Positions 1 through 8,222 of a DNA stretch of 64,000 bases are shown piece after piece. How positions within the stretch are numbered: position 1 is the stretch's first letter; each line of letters begins with the position of its first letter. Location of the stretch: NCBI GenBank assembly GCA_016179045.1, contig JACOSL010000022.1, forward strand, positions 35,647-99,646, read 5' to 3'. Both the position numbers and the translations under genes were made by a program. Below the pieces are notes generated by a model. The model made no database searches. It had not been told where the DNA came from and worked only from the letters and a program-made list of their open reading frames with translations. The DNA is from Fimbriimonas ginsengisoli. GTDB taxonomy: Bacteria; Armatimonadota; Fimbriimonadia; Fimbriimonadales; Fimbriimonadaceae.

Positions 1-777
1 TACCCCGATCTGCCGCTGGCGGAGGCCAAGGCGCGCGGGGCGATGGCGCTGTTCGGCGAGAAGTACGGCGAGGTCGTGCGGATGGTGGAGGTGGGCGATT
101 TCAGCCGCGAACTGTGCGGCGGCACCCACGTTCGCACGACGGGCGAGATCGGGCTGTTCAAGATCAGGAGCGAGGGTAGCGCGGCGAGCGGGGTGCGGCG
201 CATCGAGGCTCTGACCGGCGAAGAGGCCTATGCATGGGTGCTGGAAGCCGACCGGCGGTTGCATGAGGCGGCGGGCTTGCTCAAATCGAACCCGGCCGAG
301 GTGGTGCACTCGCTTGGCGCGCTGCAAGAGGCGTTGAAGGAAGAGCGGCGGCGGCGCGAGCGGGCGGAGGCGGCCCTCGTGCGCGGAAGTGTTACTACGC
401 AACACATCGCTGGAAAGGCGAGCATTGTGGCTGAAACCATTCTCGTGGGTGATGTGAAGCTCTGGACTCGCAAGTTCCAAGATCTCGACCCGAAGACGGT
501 AGCCTCGGCGGTGGACGAGCGCGTTGCTTCCGATCCGAGCCTGGTCGCGCTGGCGGCGGTGGTGGCGGATGGCAAGGTGCAGATCATCTGCAAGGCGGGA
601 GCAGGCGCCCTCGCCAAGGGCGTTCACGCGGGCCGCTTGGTGGGCGAAGTGGCCAAGATCTGCGGCGGCGGCGGCGGCGGCCGGCCCGATTTCGCCACCG
701 CGGGCGGGCGCCTGCCCGAGAAGGTGGACGAGGCGCTGAAGGCGGCGGCCGGCGTCGTCCGATCTCAGATGGGCTGA
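1..777 (+). CDS. alaS: Alanyl-tRNA synthetase, C-terminal part (5' end outside window)
   Basis: The reading frame is open from base 1, so the gene begins upstream; about 258 C-terminal residues are present. The first visible residues (YPDLPLAEAKARGAMALFGEKYG) lead into the AlaRS second-additional domain, with the zinc-site motif CGGTHV near bases 115-132. A charged helical stretch follows (bases 290-370). The DHHA1 domain ends in a poly-glycine loop followed by RPDFATAGG (bases 664-710), typical of the extreme C-terminus of AlaRS. The enzyme charges tRNA-Ala and edits Ser/Gly mischarging; only the editing and C-terminal parts are visible here. It is followed by a 190-base gap before ftsE. The family identification is secure; the missing N-terminus is simply the window edge. 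Confidence 0.97.
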   Translation, partial: YPDLPLAEAKARGAMALFGEKYGEVVRMVEVGDFSRELCGGTHVRTTGEIGLFKIRSEGSAASGVRRIEALTGEEAYAWVLEADRRLHEAAGLLKSNPAEVVHSLGALQEALKEERRRRERAEAALVRGSVTTQHIAGKASIVAETILVGDVKLWTRKFQDLDPKTVASAVDERVASDPSLVALAAVVADGKVQIICKAGAGALAKGVHAGRLVGEVAKICGGGGGGRPDFATAGGRLPEKVDEALKAAAGVVRSQMG

Positions 778-965
778 CATCGCGTCTAGCCAGTCCCTTG
801 CGCTTAACGCTCCACTCCACCGAGAGGGGGATCGCTTCTTCAGCTTGCGCGCCCTCTTTCGCGAATTGCATGTGAGCCTTCCCGATGCCCAGCCACCCGC
901 CGGACCACCGGGGCAAGAGGCAGAGGGCAGCAGGTAGGCTTTGCCATCCCCCGCCCCGACGACGC

Positions 966-1670
966 GTGAGCAATCCCGCCTCTCCTTATATCGTTTTCGA
1001 GAACGTCGAAGTCCGGTACTCGCCATTGGTGAGGGGGCTTTGCGGGGCCACGCTCCGGATCGAGCGCGGCGAGTTCGTGTTCTTCGTCGGGCGCACGGGG
1101 GCGGGCAAGAGCACCCTCCTGAAGCTGCTGACGCGAGAGGCCGCGCCCACGAGCGGAAAGGTCACGCTGGCGGGGATCGACCTAGGTCGGCTGCGAGAGC
1201 GCGAGATCCCCGCGCTTCGACGCCAGATGGGGATCATTCCCCAGGATTTCGCCCTCTTGCCGCGCAAGCGCGTCTGGGAGAACGTGGCTTACGCGATGCG
1301 CGCGGTGGGGGCTACTCGAAAGGAGGTACGGCGGCGAGTCCCTGCGATTCTCGAACAGGTCAACATCGGGCACAGAGCGGACGCATTCCCGCATCAGCTC
1401 AGCGGCGGCGAGCAGCAGCGAGTGGCGATCGCGCGCGCCCTCATCAACGATCCTCCGCTCCTTCTCGCCGATGAGCCGACGGGGAACCTCGACCCCGAGC
1501 ACTCGCTTGAAATCATGCAGATTCTCGCCCGGCTCAACGAGCGCGGCACGACTGTGCTCGTCGCCAGCCACGACGTGCTCACGGTGGCGAAAGTGAACCG
1601 CCGCATCGTGACGGTTGAGGGCGGGCAGGTGACGAGCGATTCGAAATCGGAGGCGCCCGCACGTGTTTGA
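966..1670 (+). CDS. ftsE: Cell-division ABC transporter ATP-binding protein FtsE
   Basis: This is an ABC ATPase of about 234 residues with Walker A GRTGAGKS (about 1090-1113), the signature LSGGEQQRV (about 1399-1425) and Walker B LLLADEPTG (about 1462-1488). In known systems FtsE pairs with FtsX at the division septum and gates peptidoglycan hydrolases. I chose the GTG at 966 (VSNPASPYIVFENVEV) because the upstream extension from 885 is Arg/Pro-rich and unlike the family. The stop overlaps the GTG start of ftsX by 8 bases, so the two are translationally coupled. Confidence 0.95.
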   Translation: MSNPASPYIVFENVEVRYSPLVRGLCGATLRIERGEFVFFVGRTGAGKSTLLKLLTREAAPTSGKVTLAGIDLGRLREREIPALRRQMGIIPQDFALLPRKRVWENVAYAMRAVGATRKEVRRRVPAILEQVNIGHRADAFPHQLSGGEQQRVAIARALINDPPLLLADEPTGNLDPEHSLEIMQILARLNERGTTVLVASHDVLTVAKVNRRIVTVEGGQVTSDSKSEAPARV

Positions 1671-2538
1671 CCGCCTAGAGTTTTTGTTTGGCGAGGCGAC
1701 CATGGCCTTGCGGCGCAACGTGCTGATGGCGCTGGCCGCGATAACGACGGTGGCGGTCTCCCTGTTCTTGATCGGGGGGCTGGGATACGTGTATTTTCGG
1801 ATCGACGAATATGCGCGCACCTTGCCGGGCAAGCAAGAGATGCGGGTCTTCCTGCGCTCGGGGGCGCCATATGCCCAGATCACGGAAACGGCCAAACAAA
1901 TTCGGGCGATGCCGGGGGTGGCGAGCGCAGTTTGGATGCCCAAAGAGAAGGTTTGGGAGAAGGAGCGCCTGCAGCATCCCGACCTGACCGAAGGGATCGA
2001 GAACCCGTACCCGGATGCGTTCAAGGTGACGCTGAGCGATCTTTCCTCGGCGGGGAAAGTGGCGGGCGCGATTCGGGCGATGCCCGCTGTCGAGCCCGCG
2101 GGCGGGGTCGTCTATCTCGAGAAGGAGCTCGAATTCATCGACCAAGCGATGCGGGTGGTGCGCTGGCTGGGCTCGGTGTTCGGGTCGTTGCTTTTCGTTA
2201 CGGGCGGGGTGCTGATCTACAACGCGATTCGGCTGACGATTCTCTCTCGGCGCGTCGAGGTGCGTATCATGCAGCTCGTTGGAGCGACGAGGCTGACGAT
2301 CCGGGCGCCGTTCGTAATCGAGGGCATCGTGCAGGGGGCGCTCGGGGGAGCGCTCGCCGCCCTGATGGTACTGGCCAGCCATCAGGTCTTCGCCCGGTTC
2401 ATCGAGAGCCTTAAGGCGGACGTGACTTCGCCTCCGTTTCCCCTGGGCCTCGCCTTGGCCGGGCTGAGCCTTGCGGGCGCTACGTACGGGTTGCTTTGCT
2501 CGGTGGTCGCCGTTCGCTCGCCGATGAGGCTGCAGTGA
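1663..2538 (+). CDS. ftsX: Cell-division protein FtsX (permease)
   Basis: This 291-residue protein has the FtsX layout. There is an N-terminal membrane helix (about residues 18-45), an extracytoplasmic domain (about 50-165) and three C-terminal helices with the conserved region RRVEVRIMQLVGATRLTIRAPF (in two pieces around residues 192-215). It begins with GTG inside the end of ftsE and its stop overlaps the GTG start of the following LytM gene. FtsX transmits ATP hydrolysis by FtsE to a periplasmic hydrolase or activator; the next gene is the obvious partner. Confidence 0.95.
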   Translation: MFDRLEFLFGEATMALRRNVLMALAAITTVAVSLFLIGGLGYVYFRIDEYARTLPGKQEMRVFLRSGAPYAQITETAKQIRAMPGVASAVWMPKEKVWEKERLQHPDLTEGIENPYPDAFKVTLSDLSSAGKVAGAIRAMPAVEPAGGVVYLEKELEFIDQAMRVVRWLGSVFGSLLFVTGGVLIYNAIRLTILSRRVEVRIMQLVGATRLTIRAPFVIEGIVQGALGGALAALMVLASHQVFARFIESLKADVTSPPFPLGLALAGLSLAGATYGLLCSVVAVRSPMRLQ

Positions 2539-3686
2539 CGCGTCTGGCACGAGCGGGCTGTTTTGGGGTGGCACTGGCTTTAGGGCTGGGCGTTGCCGCT
2601 TCCGATCCCACTCAGAAGCCCCATTCCAAGCCAAAGCGGCCGCTTCACGATTTGCAAAGCGACCTGAGCCGGGTGCGCGCGCGCAAGCAAAGGGTGAGGG
2701 CGGAACTTCGGAAAACCAAGCGGAAGGCTTCGCTTGTGCTTACCGATCTCCACGCGGTCGATGCGCGGCTGAGCAAGCTCGAAGGCGATCTTGCGGACAC
2801 AACCGATCGGCTCTCGACCTGCCGAAGCGACCAGCGGCAAGCGGCGAACGATCTGGCCGATACGACCAAGCAACTCGAAATGAGCCGCGAGCAGGTACGC
2901 ACGAGGATGAGAAGGCTCTACATGCAAGGCGACGCCTCGTTCGTCAGCGCGCTCATGGGTTCGACGAGCGTGGGCGATTTGGCCGCGCGCAAGTTCCTGT
3001 TCGAAAAGATTGCGGAGAAGGATCGCTCGGTTTTCGACGACTACCGGAAGCTTCGGGCCGAGCAGGCGCAAGAAAAGCGTCGCATCGACTCGCTAACCGA
3101 TCGAACGGGCAGGCTGATGGCGATGCAGCAGAGCCAAGAGGTCGATCTCCAAGACGCGCGGACGCAGAAGAAGCATTACCTGGGTGAGCTTCAAGGGCGT
3201 ATGGGCGAGCTTCAGGAGCTTCTCGACCAATTCGAATCGGATGAGCGCGAGATCGCCGCCCAGATTCAGGGTTACACGGGGAAGGTGACCTTGCCTCCGT
3301 TCACCGGGCGACTCAGCGCGCCGATCCGGGCACGGCGGGGCAGCGGATTCGGCATGCGCTATCACCCGATCCTACATATTTGGAGGCTGCACGCGGGGGT
3401 CGATTTCGGCGCGCCCACCGGCACGCCGATCAAGGCGGCGGCGGATGGGGTGGTGATCTCGGCGCGCACCATGCGCGGGTATGGCAACGTGGTCATCATC
3501 GACCACGGGGGCGGGCTTTCGACGGTGTACGCCCACTGCTCGCAGTTTGTGGTGACGGGCGGGGAGCGGGTGCGGAGGGGCCAGACGATCGCGGCGGTGG
3601 GCTCGACCGGGCTTTCGACCGCGCCTCATCTGCATTTCGAGGTGCGGGTGAACGGGCATCCCGTGAATCCGGTCAACAGGCTTTAG
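2535..3686 (+). CDS. Coiled-coil LytM/M23 peptidase, EnvC-like FtsX partner
   Basis: This 383-residue exported protein begins at a GTG that overlaps the ftsX stop (GTGA); the longer ORF start at 2496 lies inside ftsX and is less likely. A signal peptide (about residues 1-24, hydrophobic GCFGVALALGLGVAAS) is followed by a long coiled coil (about 35-250) and a C-terminal M23/LytM domain (about 265-383). The domain ends with HLHFEVRVNGHPVNP. Unlike E. coli EnvC, whose zinc site is degenerate, the canonical ligands H286xxxD290 and H365xH367 are present, so this may be an active metallo-endopeptidase rather than only an amidase activator. The operon position implies control by FtsEX at the septum. 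Confidence 0.9.
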   Translation: MTRLARAGCFGVALALGLGVAASDPTQKPHSKPKRPLHDLQSDLSRVRARKQRVRAELRKTKRKASLVLTDLHAVDARLSKLEGDLADTTDRLSTCRSDQRQAANDLADTTKQLEMSREQVRTRMRRLYMQGDASFVSALMGSTSVGDLAARKFLFEKIAEKDRSVFDDYRKLRAEQAQEKRRIDSLTDRTGRLMAMQQSQEVDLQDARTQKKHYLGELQGRMGELQELLDQFESDEREIAAQIQGYTGKVTLPPFTGRLSAPIRARRGSGFGMRYHPILHIWRLHAGVDFGAPTGTPIKAAADGVVISARTMRGYGNVVIIDHGGGLSTVYAHCSQFVVTGGERVRRGQTIAAVGSTGLSTAPHLHFEVRVNGHPVNPVNRL

Positions 3687-3891
3687 GGGGGTGTTGGAGC
3701 GGGTCTCGGCAAGAGCCCATGCAAGGGCGAGGCTATCGCGACATCCTTGGCTCCTCCAGCCCCAGGTGCCGAGGCTGGAGGAGGTGGTCCAGCGCGCGCC
3801 GCGTCTGAGTTGAGGATGTGCCTTCTATGTGATCGAGAACGAACTCACGAGGGCATACCGCCGCGGACACCCACCCCCGCCCCCTCCCTGC
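3687..3891. other. Intergenic region left of the IS element
   Basis: I find no convincing gene in these 205 bases. They carry a small hairpin around 3752-3784 (CTCCAGCC...GGCTGGAG) and end in a C-rich tract (CACCCACCCCCGCCCCCTCCCT, about 3869-3890) that abuts the IS left end. The G-rich tract just right of the IS (from 5049) is its near-complement. The ORF of the decayed transposase reads through here only because it is out of its proper frame. Confidence 0.6.
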
Positions 3892-3941
3892 TGTTGCGAC
3901 CGGGGAGATGGGTGACAGATGTTCGGAGACATAGGTTACAC
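3892..3941 (+). repeat. Left terminal inverted repeat of the IS481-like element
   Basis: It starts TGTTGCGACCGG. Two related 18-mers start at 3901 (poorer, 13/18 to the inner copy) and 3924 (CGGAGACATAGGTTACAC), 23 bases apart. It matches the right end at 36 of 50 positions. Confidence 0.85.
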
Positions 3942-4998
3942 ATCTTTGTAGTCTCTGAGGTCGAGGGTGGCGATGGTCCGGGCGAAGAAGCGAACCTCGA
4001 GGAGGTGCTCGTCGAGCTGCTGTAGTGCGACCGACCATGCCTGGATCGTGCACTTTGCGCAGATCCCATCCCGAGTCGTATTCAGGTTCGCTCGGAATTG
4101 CGGGAAAGCCACGATCGGACGGTGTGTAGCGCTCAATTGGAGCCTGCATCGCAAGCGCCTCGTGGGGGCGCACATGGTTGTAGCAGTGGCGAAAGGCGTC
4201 GAAGGCCTCTTGGCATTCCAGCAGGGTGCGAAAGACCCTGCCTTGCAGCGCTTCGAGCTTCAAGGTGCGGTGGAAGCGCTCGAGCTTGCCTTGAGTTTGT
4301 GGATGGTAGGCGCGGCCGTGCCAGAGCTCGACCCCGAGCTTCGTCAGCCACACCCCAAGGGGCGTCAGGCCATGCTCGGCCTCAGAGCCCCAGGGAGGGC
4401 CGTTGTCGCACAGAATTGCCCACGGCAGGCCGTAGCGCTCGAACACCGCGGCGAGGCGCCCCTTGACGGTCTGGGTCTTTTCGTCCCCGCACGCCGCCAC
4501 GCAAAGCGCATACCGCGAGCAGTCGTCGAGCATGGTCAGCGGGTGGCATCTTGCCTCCATGGTCGCAAAATGCCCTTTGAAGTCCATCTGCCAGAGCTGG
4601 TTGGGTTCGGGGTGCTCGAAGCGCTGCCAAGGGCCGGCCGGCATCGGCACGAGGCGCTGCACGCCGTTTCTTTTGAGGATTTGAACCATGGTGCTTGGGG
4701 CCGGGATCCCGCCCAGCCCTTGCCTGACAAGGTGGGAGCGCAGCTTGCGGGCGCCCCAACCCGGATGCTCGGCCGCTGCTCCCAGCACCGCCGCCTCCAC
4801 TTCAGGAAGGGTCTTGTTCGGACTGGTCCTCGGCCTGCGGGAAAGGTCTTCCAACTCCTGCCTCGATCGCCACTTGTATCCGGTCTTGCGGCTGACCCCA
4901 AAACGATGGCACAACAGGCGGAAGTTCACACCCTCTTTGCCCGCCATCGACACGAATTCAACTCGGCATTCTTTCACGGCTCGGTTATCCCAGGGCAT
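3936..4998 (-). pseudogene. IS481-family transposase with a frame-disrupting C-terminal deletion
   Basis: The N-terminal half has a helix-turn-helix (FRLLCHRFGVSRKTGYKW) and a second winged-helix-like region. It is followed by an rve integrase core with the DDE residues: D in QMDFKG, D in CDNGPPWG and E in GKLERFHRTL. The in-frame ORF runs from 4998 to 3733, past the IS end, with a nonsense-like tail after LRKVHDPG. In another frame, the segment 4040-3936 reads VALQQLDEHLLEVRFFARTIATLD, which resembles the normal IS481 C-terminus and stops inside the terminal repeat, as expected for an intact gene. The simplest reading is a deletion of about 20-25 codons plus a frame change near 4030-4060. 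This is inferred from memory of the family, not from an alignment. Confidence 0.8.
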
Positions 4999-5048
4999 GT
5001 GTTAACCATGTCCCCGAACAGGTGCAACCTATGTCTCCGGTCTATACA
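4999..5048 (-). repeat. Right terminal inverted repeat of the IS481-like element
   Basis: Read on the minus strand it begins TGTATAGACCGG. It carries the outer motif CGGAGACATAGGTTGCAC (17/18 to the left inner copy) and an inner copy CGGGGACATGGTTAACAC 23 bases further in. It abuts the transposase ATG. Confidence 0.85.
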
Positions 5049-5265
5049 GAGGGAGGGGGTAGGGGGAGGGTGAAGAGTTGCGAGCCTGAATGTCGCCTCG
5101 TCACATTGGTCCATAACCTCCGCCTGCCGCGGAGCACCACCCCCCGCTTCGGTTCCCTCAGCGGCCCCCGCCGTGTGGCAGGGGCTTAGTATTTTCTTTG
5201 ACTCGCTCGCCCCGTCCCGGGTCTCGCTCACCGTTTTTGTCGTGGGACGCCATCCATGGCGTCCC
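5049..5265 (-). repeat. Dispersed ~200-bp repeat, copy A
   Basis: Read on the minus strand this matches 60395-60597 through several conserved blocks in the same order. These are a GGATGGCG palindrome, GAGCGAG...ACGGGGCGAGCGA, an identical 19-mer (5164-5182 against 60475-60493; CCTGCCACACGGCGGGGGC), GAAGCGGGGGTGGTGCTCCGC, GCAGGCGGAGGTT, CAGGCTCGC and a CACCCTCCCC tract. There is a strong hairpin at 5244-5265 (GGGACGCC...GGCGTCCC). No ORF is supported in it. It lies directly against the IS right end, so the IS probably inserted at the edge of this repeat. Confidence 0.75.
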
Positions 5266-5298
5266 CTGAGGACGGATGGTGGGCGCTTGGGGCGGCCA

Positions 5299-6690
5299 TC
5301 ATGGCGGCGGCGGGCAGGCTGCGATGACGTCGTCGCTGTGCTCGATGCCCTTCTTCTTGAGTTCCGATCGAGTCAGCCCGCCGTCGTCGCGCCGGTCGTG
5401 ACCAACGCTGTAGATTCTGATCGAGCCGTTGACGGAAACGAGTCGCAGGGGCTTCTTGGTGAAGGGGTCAGTCCAGTTGCCTGGGATGTCCTCGATCCGC
5501 TTGGGAAGGGCGCCGGTCTTCGCCTCGACAATCAGGGCCCTGACCAGGGCTTGGGTCGCGCGCTTGTCGGCTGTGTGGCGCACGATTGCTACGCCAGATT
5601 GGCTGAACAAGGAAAGCATGGTTTCTTCGAACGTGTAGCTTGCGCGAAAAGGCGTTGAGATCCTGTCGATGATCTGGTCAAGAGCCTTCGATTGTGCCTC
5701 GGGGTCTTCTGAATGCTCGTCGAGCCGCTGCTTGGCTTCGAGCCAGACCTGAACGTGCCTCGCAGCGAACGCCCTACTCAAAGGATCCCTTGGGAGACCG
5801 GTGCGAACGAGTTTCGAGGGATCGAGCTTCGGTAACGAGCCCCCGGAGTCGTCGTCGGACTGGCCGGTTTCCTTCGCCCTCCCGTATTGAGGTAGGTTCC
5901 GTATCGCGGCGAGGCCCTCATACATGTTGCCCCGGAGCGAGAAGGCGAGATTGGGCTCGCCCTTGAACTGATCGAACAGCGCGTCGAGACGGCCCAAGGC
6001 ATCGGCTCGATTCCTAAACAGGGTGGCGCACCGCCTAACCCGGTCGAGCGTGATGGACTTGCAAGCGATATCCACCAACATCGAGATCTGGGTGGGCTCC
6101 TTGCCCGCCAAGAGTCCAAGTCGCCAGGCATGGATGAGGTCTTCGAAGCATCCGTCCACGTCACCAATGGCGGCCCGTCGCTCTGCCCGGATGGCGAACA
6201 CTTTCGTGAAATCCTTTAGCCCCTTGTACTCGGCAAACACCAAATCGGGTCCCAGATCCCAGTCTCGCTGGAAGTCGACGCCGGGCTTATCGGCCGCCGG
6301 AGCCGCCAACTTCAGCGCGGGCCCGAATTGTTGCAGCCCGCCGTCCAGCGCTTTCGTGTCGCCCGCCTTGAGTGCGTCGAAGAGCGGCCGTACTTTGCGC
6401 GCCAGCTTCTTGGATTCGTAGAGCGCGATCGCCTGACGCAGTATGGGTGCCGCATTGTCGTTGGGCGCGACCGGCGGGTTGGGCTGCAAGTCCTTGGCTT
6501 CCCACGGAAGCCCCGCTTTGCGATAGGCGATCGCCGCCTCATCGGCTTCGCGAGCGGCGGGTCCGATGTCGAGCGGGCCGCAGCCGAAGTAGAGTGCGCC
6601 CGACCCTCCGCCGCCGCATACCACGAGGATCGTCGCGACGATCCAAATCGTCACGCGCAATGCTTTCGGCATCCTCTTCCGAGCTTTCAT
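5299..6690 (-). CDS. Membrane-anchored protein of unknown function (463 aa)
   Basis: I do not recognise a named family. The N-terminus is positively charged (MKARKRMPKALR) with one membrane helix (about residues 11-33), then a long, mostly helical, soluble region that should lie outside the cytoplasmic membrane. Motifs such as PNDNAAPILRQAIALYE (about 75-92) and AERRAAIGDVDGCFEDLIHAWRLG (split, about 165-190) resemble large unnamed protein families of Planctomycetes and Armatimonadota. The C-terminal ~60 residues (DPFTKKPLRL, IRIYSVGHDRRDDGG) read like the compact end domain of pseudopilin-like or peptidase-inhibitor-like proteins. It shares strand with hspR but has its own 52-base leader; function is unknown. 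Confidence 0.8.
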   Translation of the reverse strand: MKARKRMPKALRVTIWIVATILVVCGGGGSGALYFGCGPLDIGPAAREADEAAIAYRKAGLPWEAKDLQPNPPVAPNDNAAPILRQAIALYESKKLARKVRPLFDALKAGDTKALDGGLQQFGPALKLAAPAADKPGVDFQRDWDLGPDLVFAEYKGLKDFTKVFAIRAERRAAIGDVDGCFEDLIHAWRLGLLAGKEPTQISMLVDIACKSITLDRVRRCATLFRNRADALGRLDALFDQFKGEPNLAFSLRGNMYEGLAAIRNLPQYGRAKETGQSDDDSGGSLPKLDPSKLVRTGLPRDPLSRAFAARHVQVWLEAKQRLDEHSEDPEAQSKALDQIIDRISTPFRASYTFEETMLSLFSQSGVAIVRHTADKRATQALVRALIVEAKTGALPKRIEDIPGNWTDPFTKKPLRLVSVNGSIRIYSVGHDRRDDGGLTRSELKKKGIEHSDDVIAACPPPP

Positions 6691-6742
6691 GCCGCTATCA
6701 ACACTCTACAGCCATTCTCGTGGGCGTGAGCGTCCGAAACCG

Positions 6743-7144
6743 CTACAAATCCACTCGCTTCACCTTCAGATTCGGAACCGGCAGCAGCGTTTCGTCGCGA
6801 ATCGCGGGGGTGGTGCTGGGCCCGAGGATTTCCTGGATTCGCTGCTCCGCGTCGCGGATGTAATCGCCCACCTGCTTTTCCAGGTCGATCCGAATTTCCT
6901 CCATATCCTCCAGCAACTTGAGAATCAGCTCGACCCCGGCCAGATTCACGCCCATCTCTTGGGTCAGGCGCTGGATTCGCCTCACCCGCAGAATGTCGGC
7001 CTCGCTGTAGAGCCGGTTTTTCGCCCCGGCCCGCGAGGGCGCGACGAGGCCGAGCCGCTCGTATTGACGGAGCGTCTGCGGATGCACGCCGCACAGCCGC
7101 GCCGCCACCCCGATCATGTAGACCGGCTGGTTGTCGGTTCTCAT
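6743..7144 (-). CDS. hspR: MerR-family heat-shock regulator HspR
   Basis: This 133-residue protein has a MerR winged helix at the N-terminus (YMIGVAARLCGVHPQTLRQYE, split here; then RLGLVAPSRAGAKNRLYSEADI) and a coiled-coil dimerisation helix. The ATG at 7144 is preferred: it forms the ATGA overlap with the dnaJ stop, whereas the longer ORF to 7246 lies inside dnaJ. HspR proteins repress chaperone operons through HAIR sites; a candidate is present upstream of dnaJ at 8094-8114. dnaK and grpE are not in this window. Confidence 0.92.
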   Translation of the reverse strand: MRTDNQPVYMIGVAARLCGVHPQTLRQYERLGLVAPSRAGAKNRLYSEADILRVRRIQRLTQEMGVNLAGVELILKLLEDMEEIRIDLEKQVGDYIRDAEQRIQEILGPSTTPAIRDETLLPVPNLKVKRVDL

Positions 7145-8073
7145 GCCGCCGGGCCCTCCAACTCCGCCAATTGCCGAAGCAAGCGGCGCTGATCTTCGCT
7201 GGGCCGCTTCGGCACCGTGACCTTCACCTTCGCCATCAGGTCGCACCGCCCGCCCTGCAGGCGCGCTATCCCCTGCCCGGCAAGCCGAAAGGTCTGGCCG
7301 CCCTGAGTGCCTTCGGGAATCTTCATCGTGACGGTGCCGCGCAAGGTGGGCACGCGGATCTCGCCGCCAAGGGCGGCGGTGGTGAACGGCACCGGCACCT
7401 CCACCTCCAGGTGGTCTCCAACCGCCCGGAACTTTGGATGGGTCGCCCAGTGGACGGTAACGAACAGATCGCCCGCCCTGCCGTTTACGCCCGCCGAGCC
7501 TTTGCCGGGCACGCGTAGCTTCTTGCCGTCCTCGATGCCGGCCGGGATGCTCACCTCGACCTTCTTAGTCGTCGGCACACGAGTGACACCATCGCGGGCA
7601 CGCGCGGCGTCGATCGTCTGGTAAGTCAGCATTCGCTTGGAGCCCTTGTCGATCTCTTCGAGGGGCACGTCGACCACCTTGTCCACGTTCTGGGGACCGA
7701 TTTCGTCGAACCCAAAGCGAACGCCGCCGGGCGCCGCTCGCCCCGCGCCACCGAATATCTGCTCGAACACCGAGCCGATGCCCCCTTCGTGCCCAAATTG
7801 GAATTCGAAGCCGCCATCGCCCGGACCCGGCCCGCCGCCAAAGTTCTTAGCCGCCTCCCAGTTCTGGCCGTACTGGTCGTACAGCTTGCGCCGTTCGGGA
7901 TCGCCGATCACCTCATAGGCCTGGCTGATCTCCTTGAACTTGGCCTCTGCGCTCTTGTCGTTCGGATTGACGTCGGGATGGAGCTTACGGGCAAGGCGGC
8001 GGTAGGCCGACTTGATTTCCTTGTCGTCCGCTCCGCGCTTGACGCCCAGCACTTCGTAGAAGTCTCTTGCCAT
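7141..8073 (-). CDS. DnaJ-family co-chaperone lacking the zinc-finger domain (CbpA-type)
   Basis: This 310-residue protein has an N-terminal J domain (MARDFYEVLGVKRGADDKEI; HPD motif in KLHPDVNPND, residues 32-34), a Gly/Phe-rich linker (about 75-115) and two C-terminal substrate-binding beta domains. The four CxxCxGxG repeats of DnaJ are absent, so it is a class II (CbpA-like) protein. It overlaps hspR by four bases, an arrangement common in HspR-regulated chaperone operons. It stimulates the DnaK ATPase; the DnaK partner must be encoded elsewhere. Confidence 0.93.
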   Translation of the reverse strand: MARDFYEVLGVKRGADDKEIKSAYRRLARKLHPDVNPNDKSAEAKFKEISQAYEVIGDPERRKLYDQYGQNWEAAKNFGGGPGPGDGGFEFQFGHEGGIGSVFEQIFGGAGRAAPGGVRFGFDEIGPQNVDKVVDVPLEEIDKGSKRMLTYQTIDAARARDGVTRVPTTKKVEVSIPAGIEDGKKLRVPGKGSAGVNGRAGDLFVTVHWATHPKFRAVGDHLEVEVPVPFTTAALGGEIRVPTLRGTVTMKIPEGTQGGQTFRLAGQGIARLQGGRCDLMAKVKVTVPKRPSEDQRRLLRQLAELEGPAA

Positions 8074-8093
8074 AGCCCTTGCCGCTTCAATTA

Positions 8094-8114
8094 CCTGACA
8101 GTATAACGCTCAAG
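8094..8114 (-). promoter_or_regulatory. Candidate HAIR operator (HspR binding site)
   Basis: The plus strand reads CCTGACA-GTATAAC-GCTCAAG. The known HAIR consensus is CTTGAGT-N7-ACTCAAG; the halves match at 4/7 and 6/7 with the exact 7-base spacing. It sits 20-41 bases upstream of the dnaJ ATG and covers a TATACT that could be a -10 box, a sensible place for repression by the hspR product. The identification is an inference from sequence. Confidence 0.45.
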
Positions 8115-8222
8115 GCCGCGTAAGGGTTTCTCGGGACGCAGGCCGTTCGGCTGAAGGCCAAAACGCGAAAATGGGTTGGAAGTCCGTGTAACTTTGCCCA
8201 GGCCTCCCCAATAATCCCATTC

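Larger units (their letters stand above)
3892..5048 (-). mobile_element. IS481-like insertion sequence (1157 bp), decayed
   Basis: The boundaries come from 50-base terminal inverted repeats beginning TGT and ending ACA; 36 of 50 positions match without gaps (3892-3941 against the complement of 4999-5048). Between them is one minus-strand transposase of the IS481 type, whose ATG (4998) abuts the right repeat. Each terminal repeat holds two tandem copies of an ~18-base motif (consensus CGGAGACATAGGTTACAC) spaced 23 bases apart, which suggests paired transposase binding sites. No target-site duplication is evident: the flanks are instead a C-rich and a complementary G-rich tract. The transposase C-terminus has lost its frame, so the copy is probably inactive. 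Confidence 0.85.
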
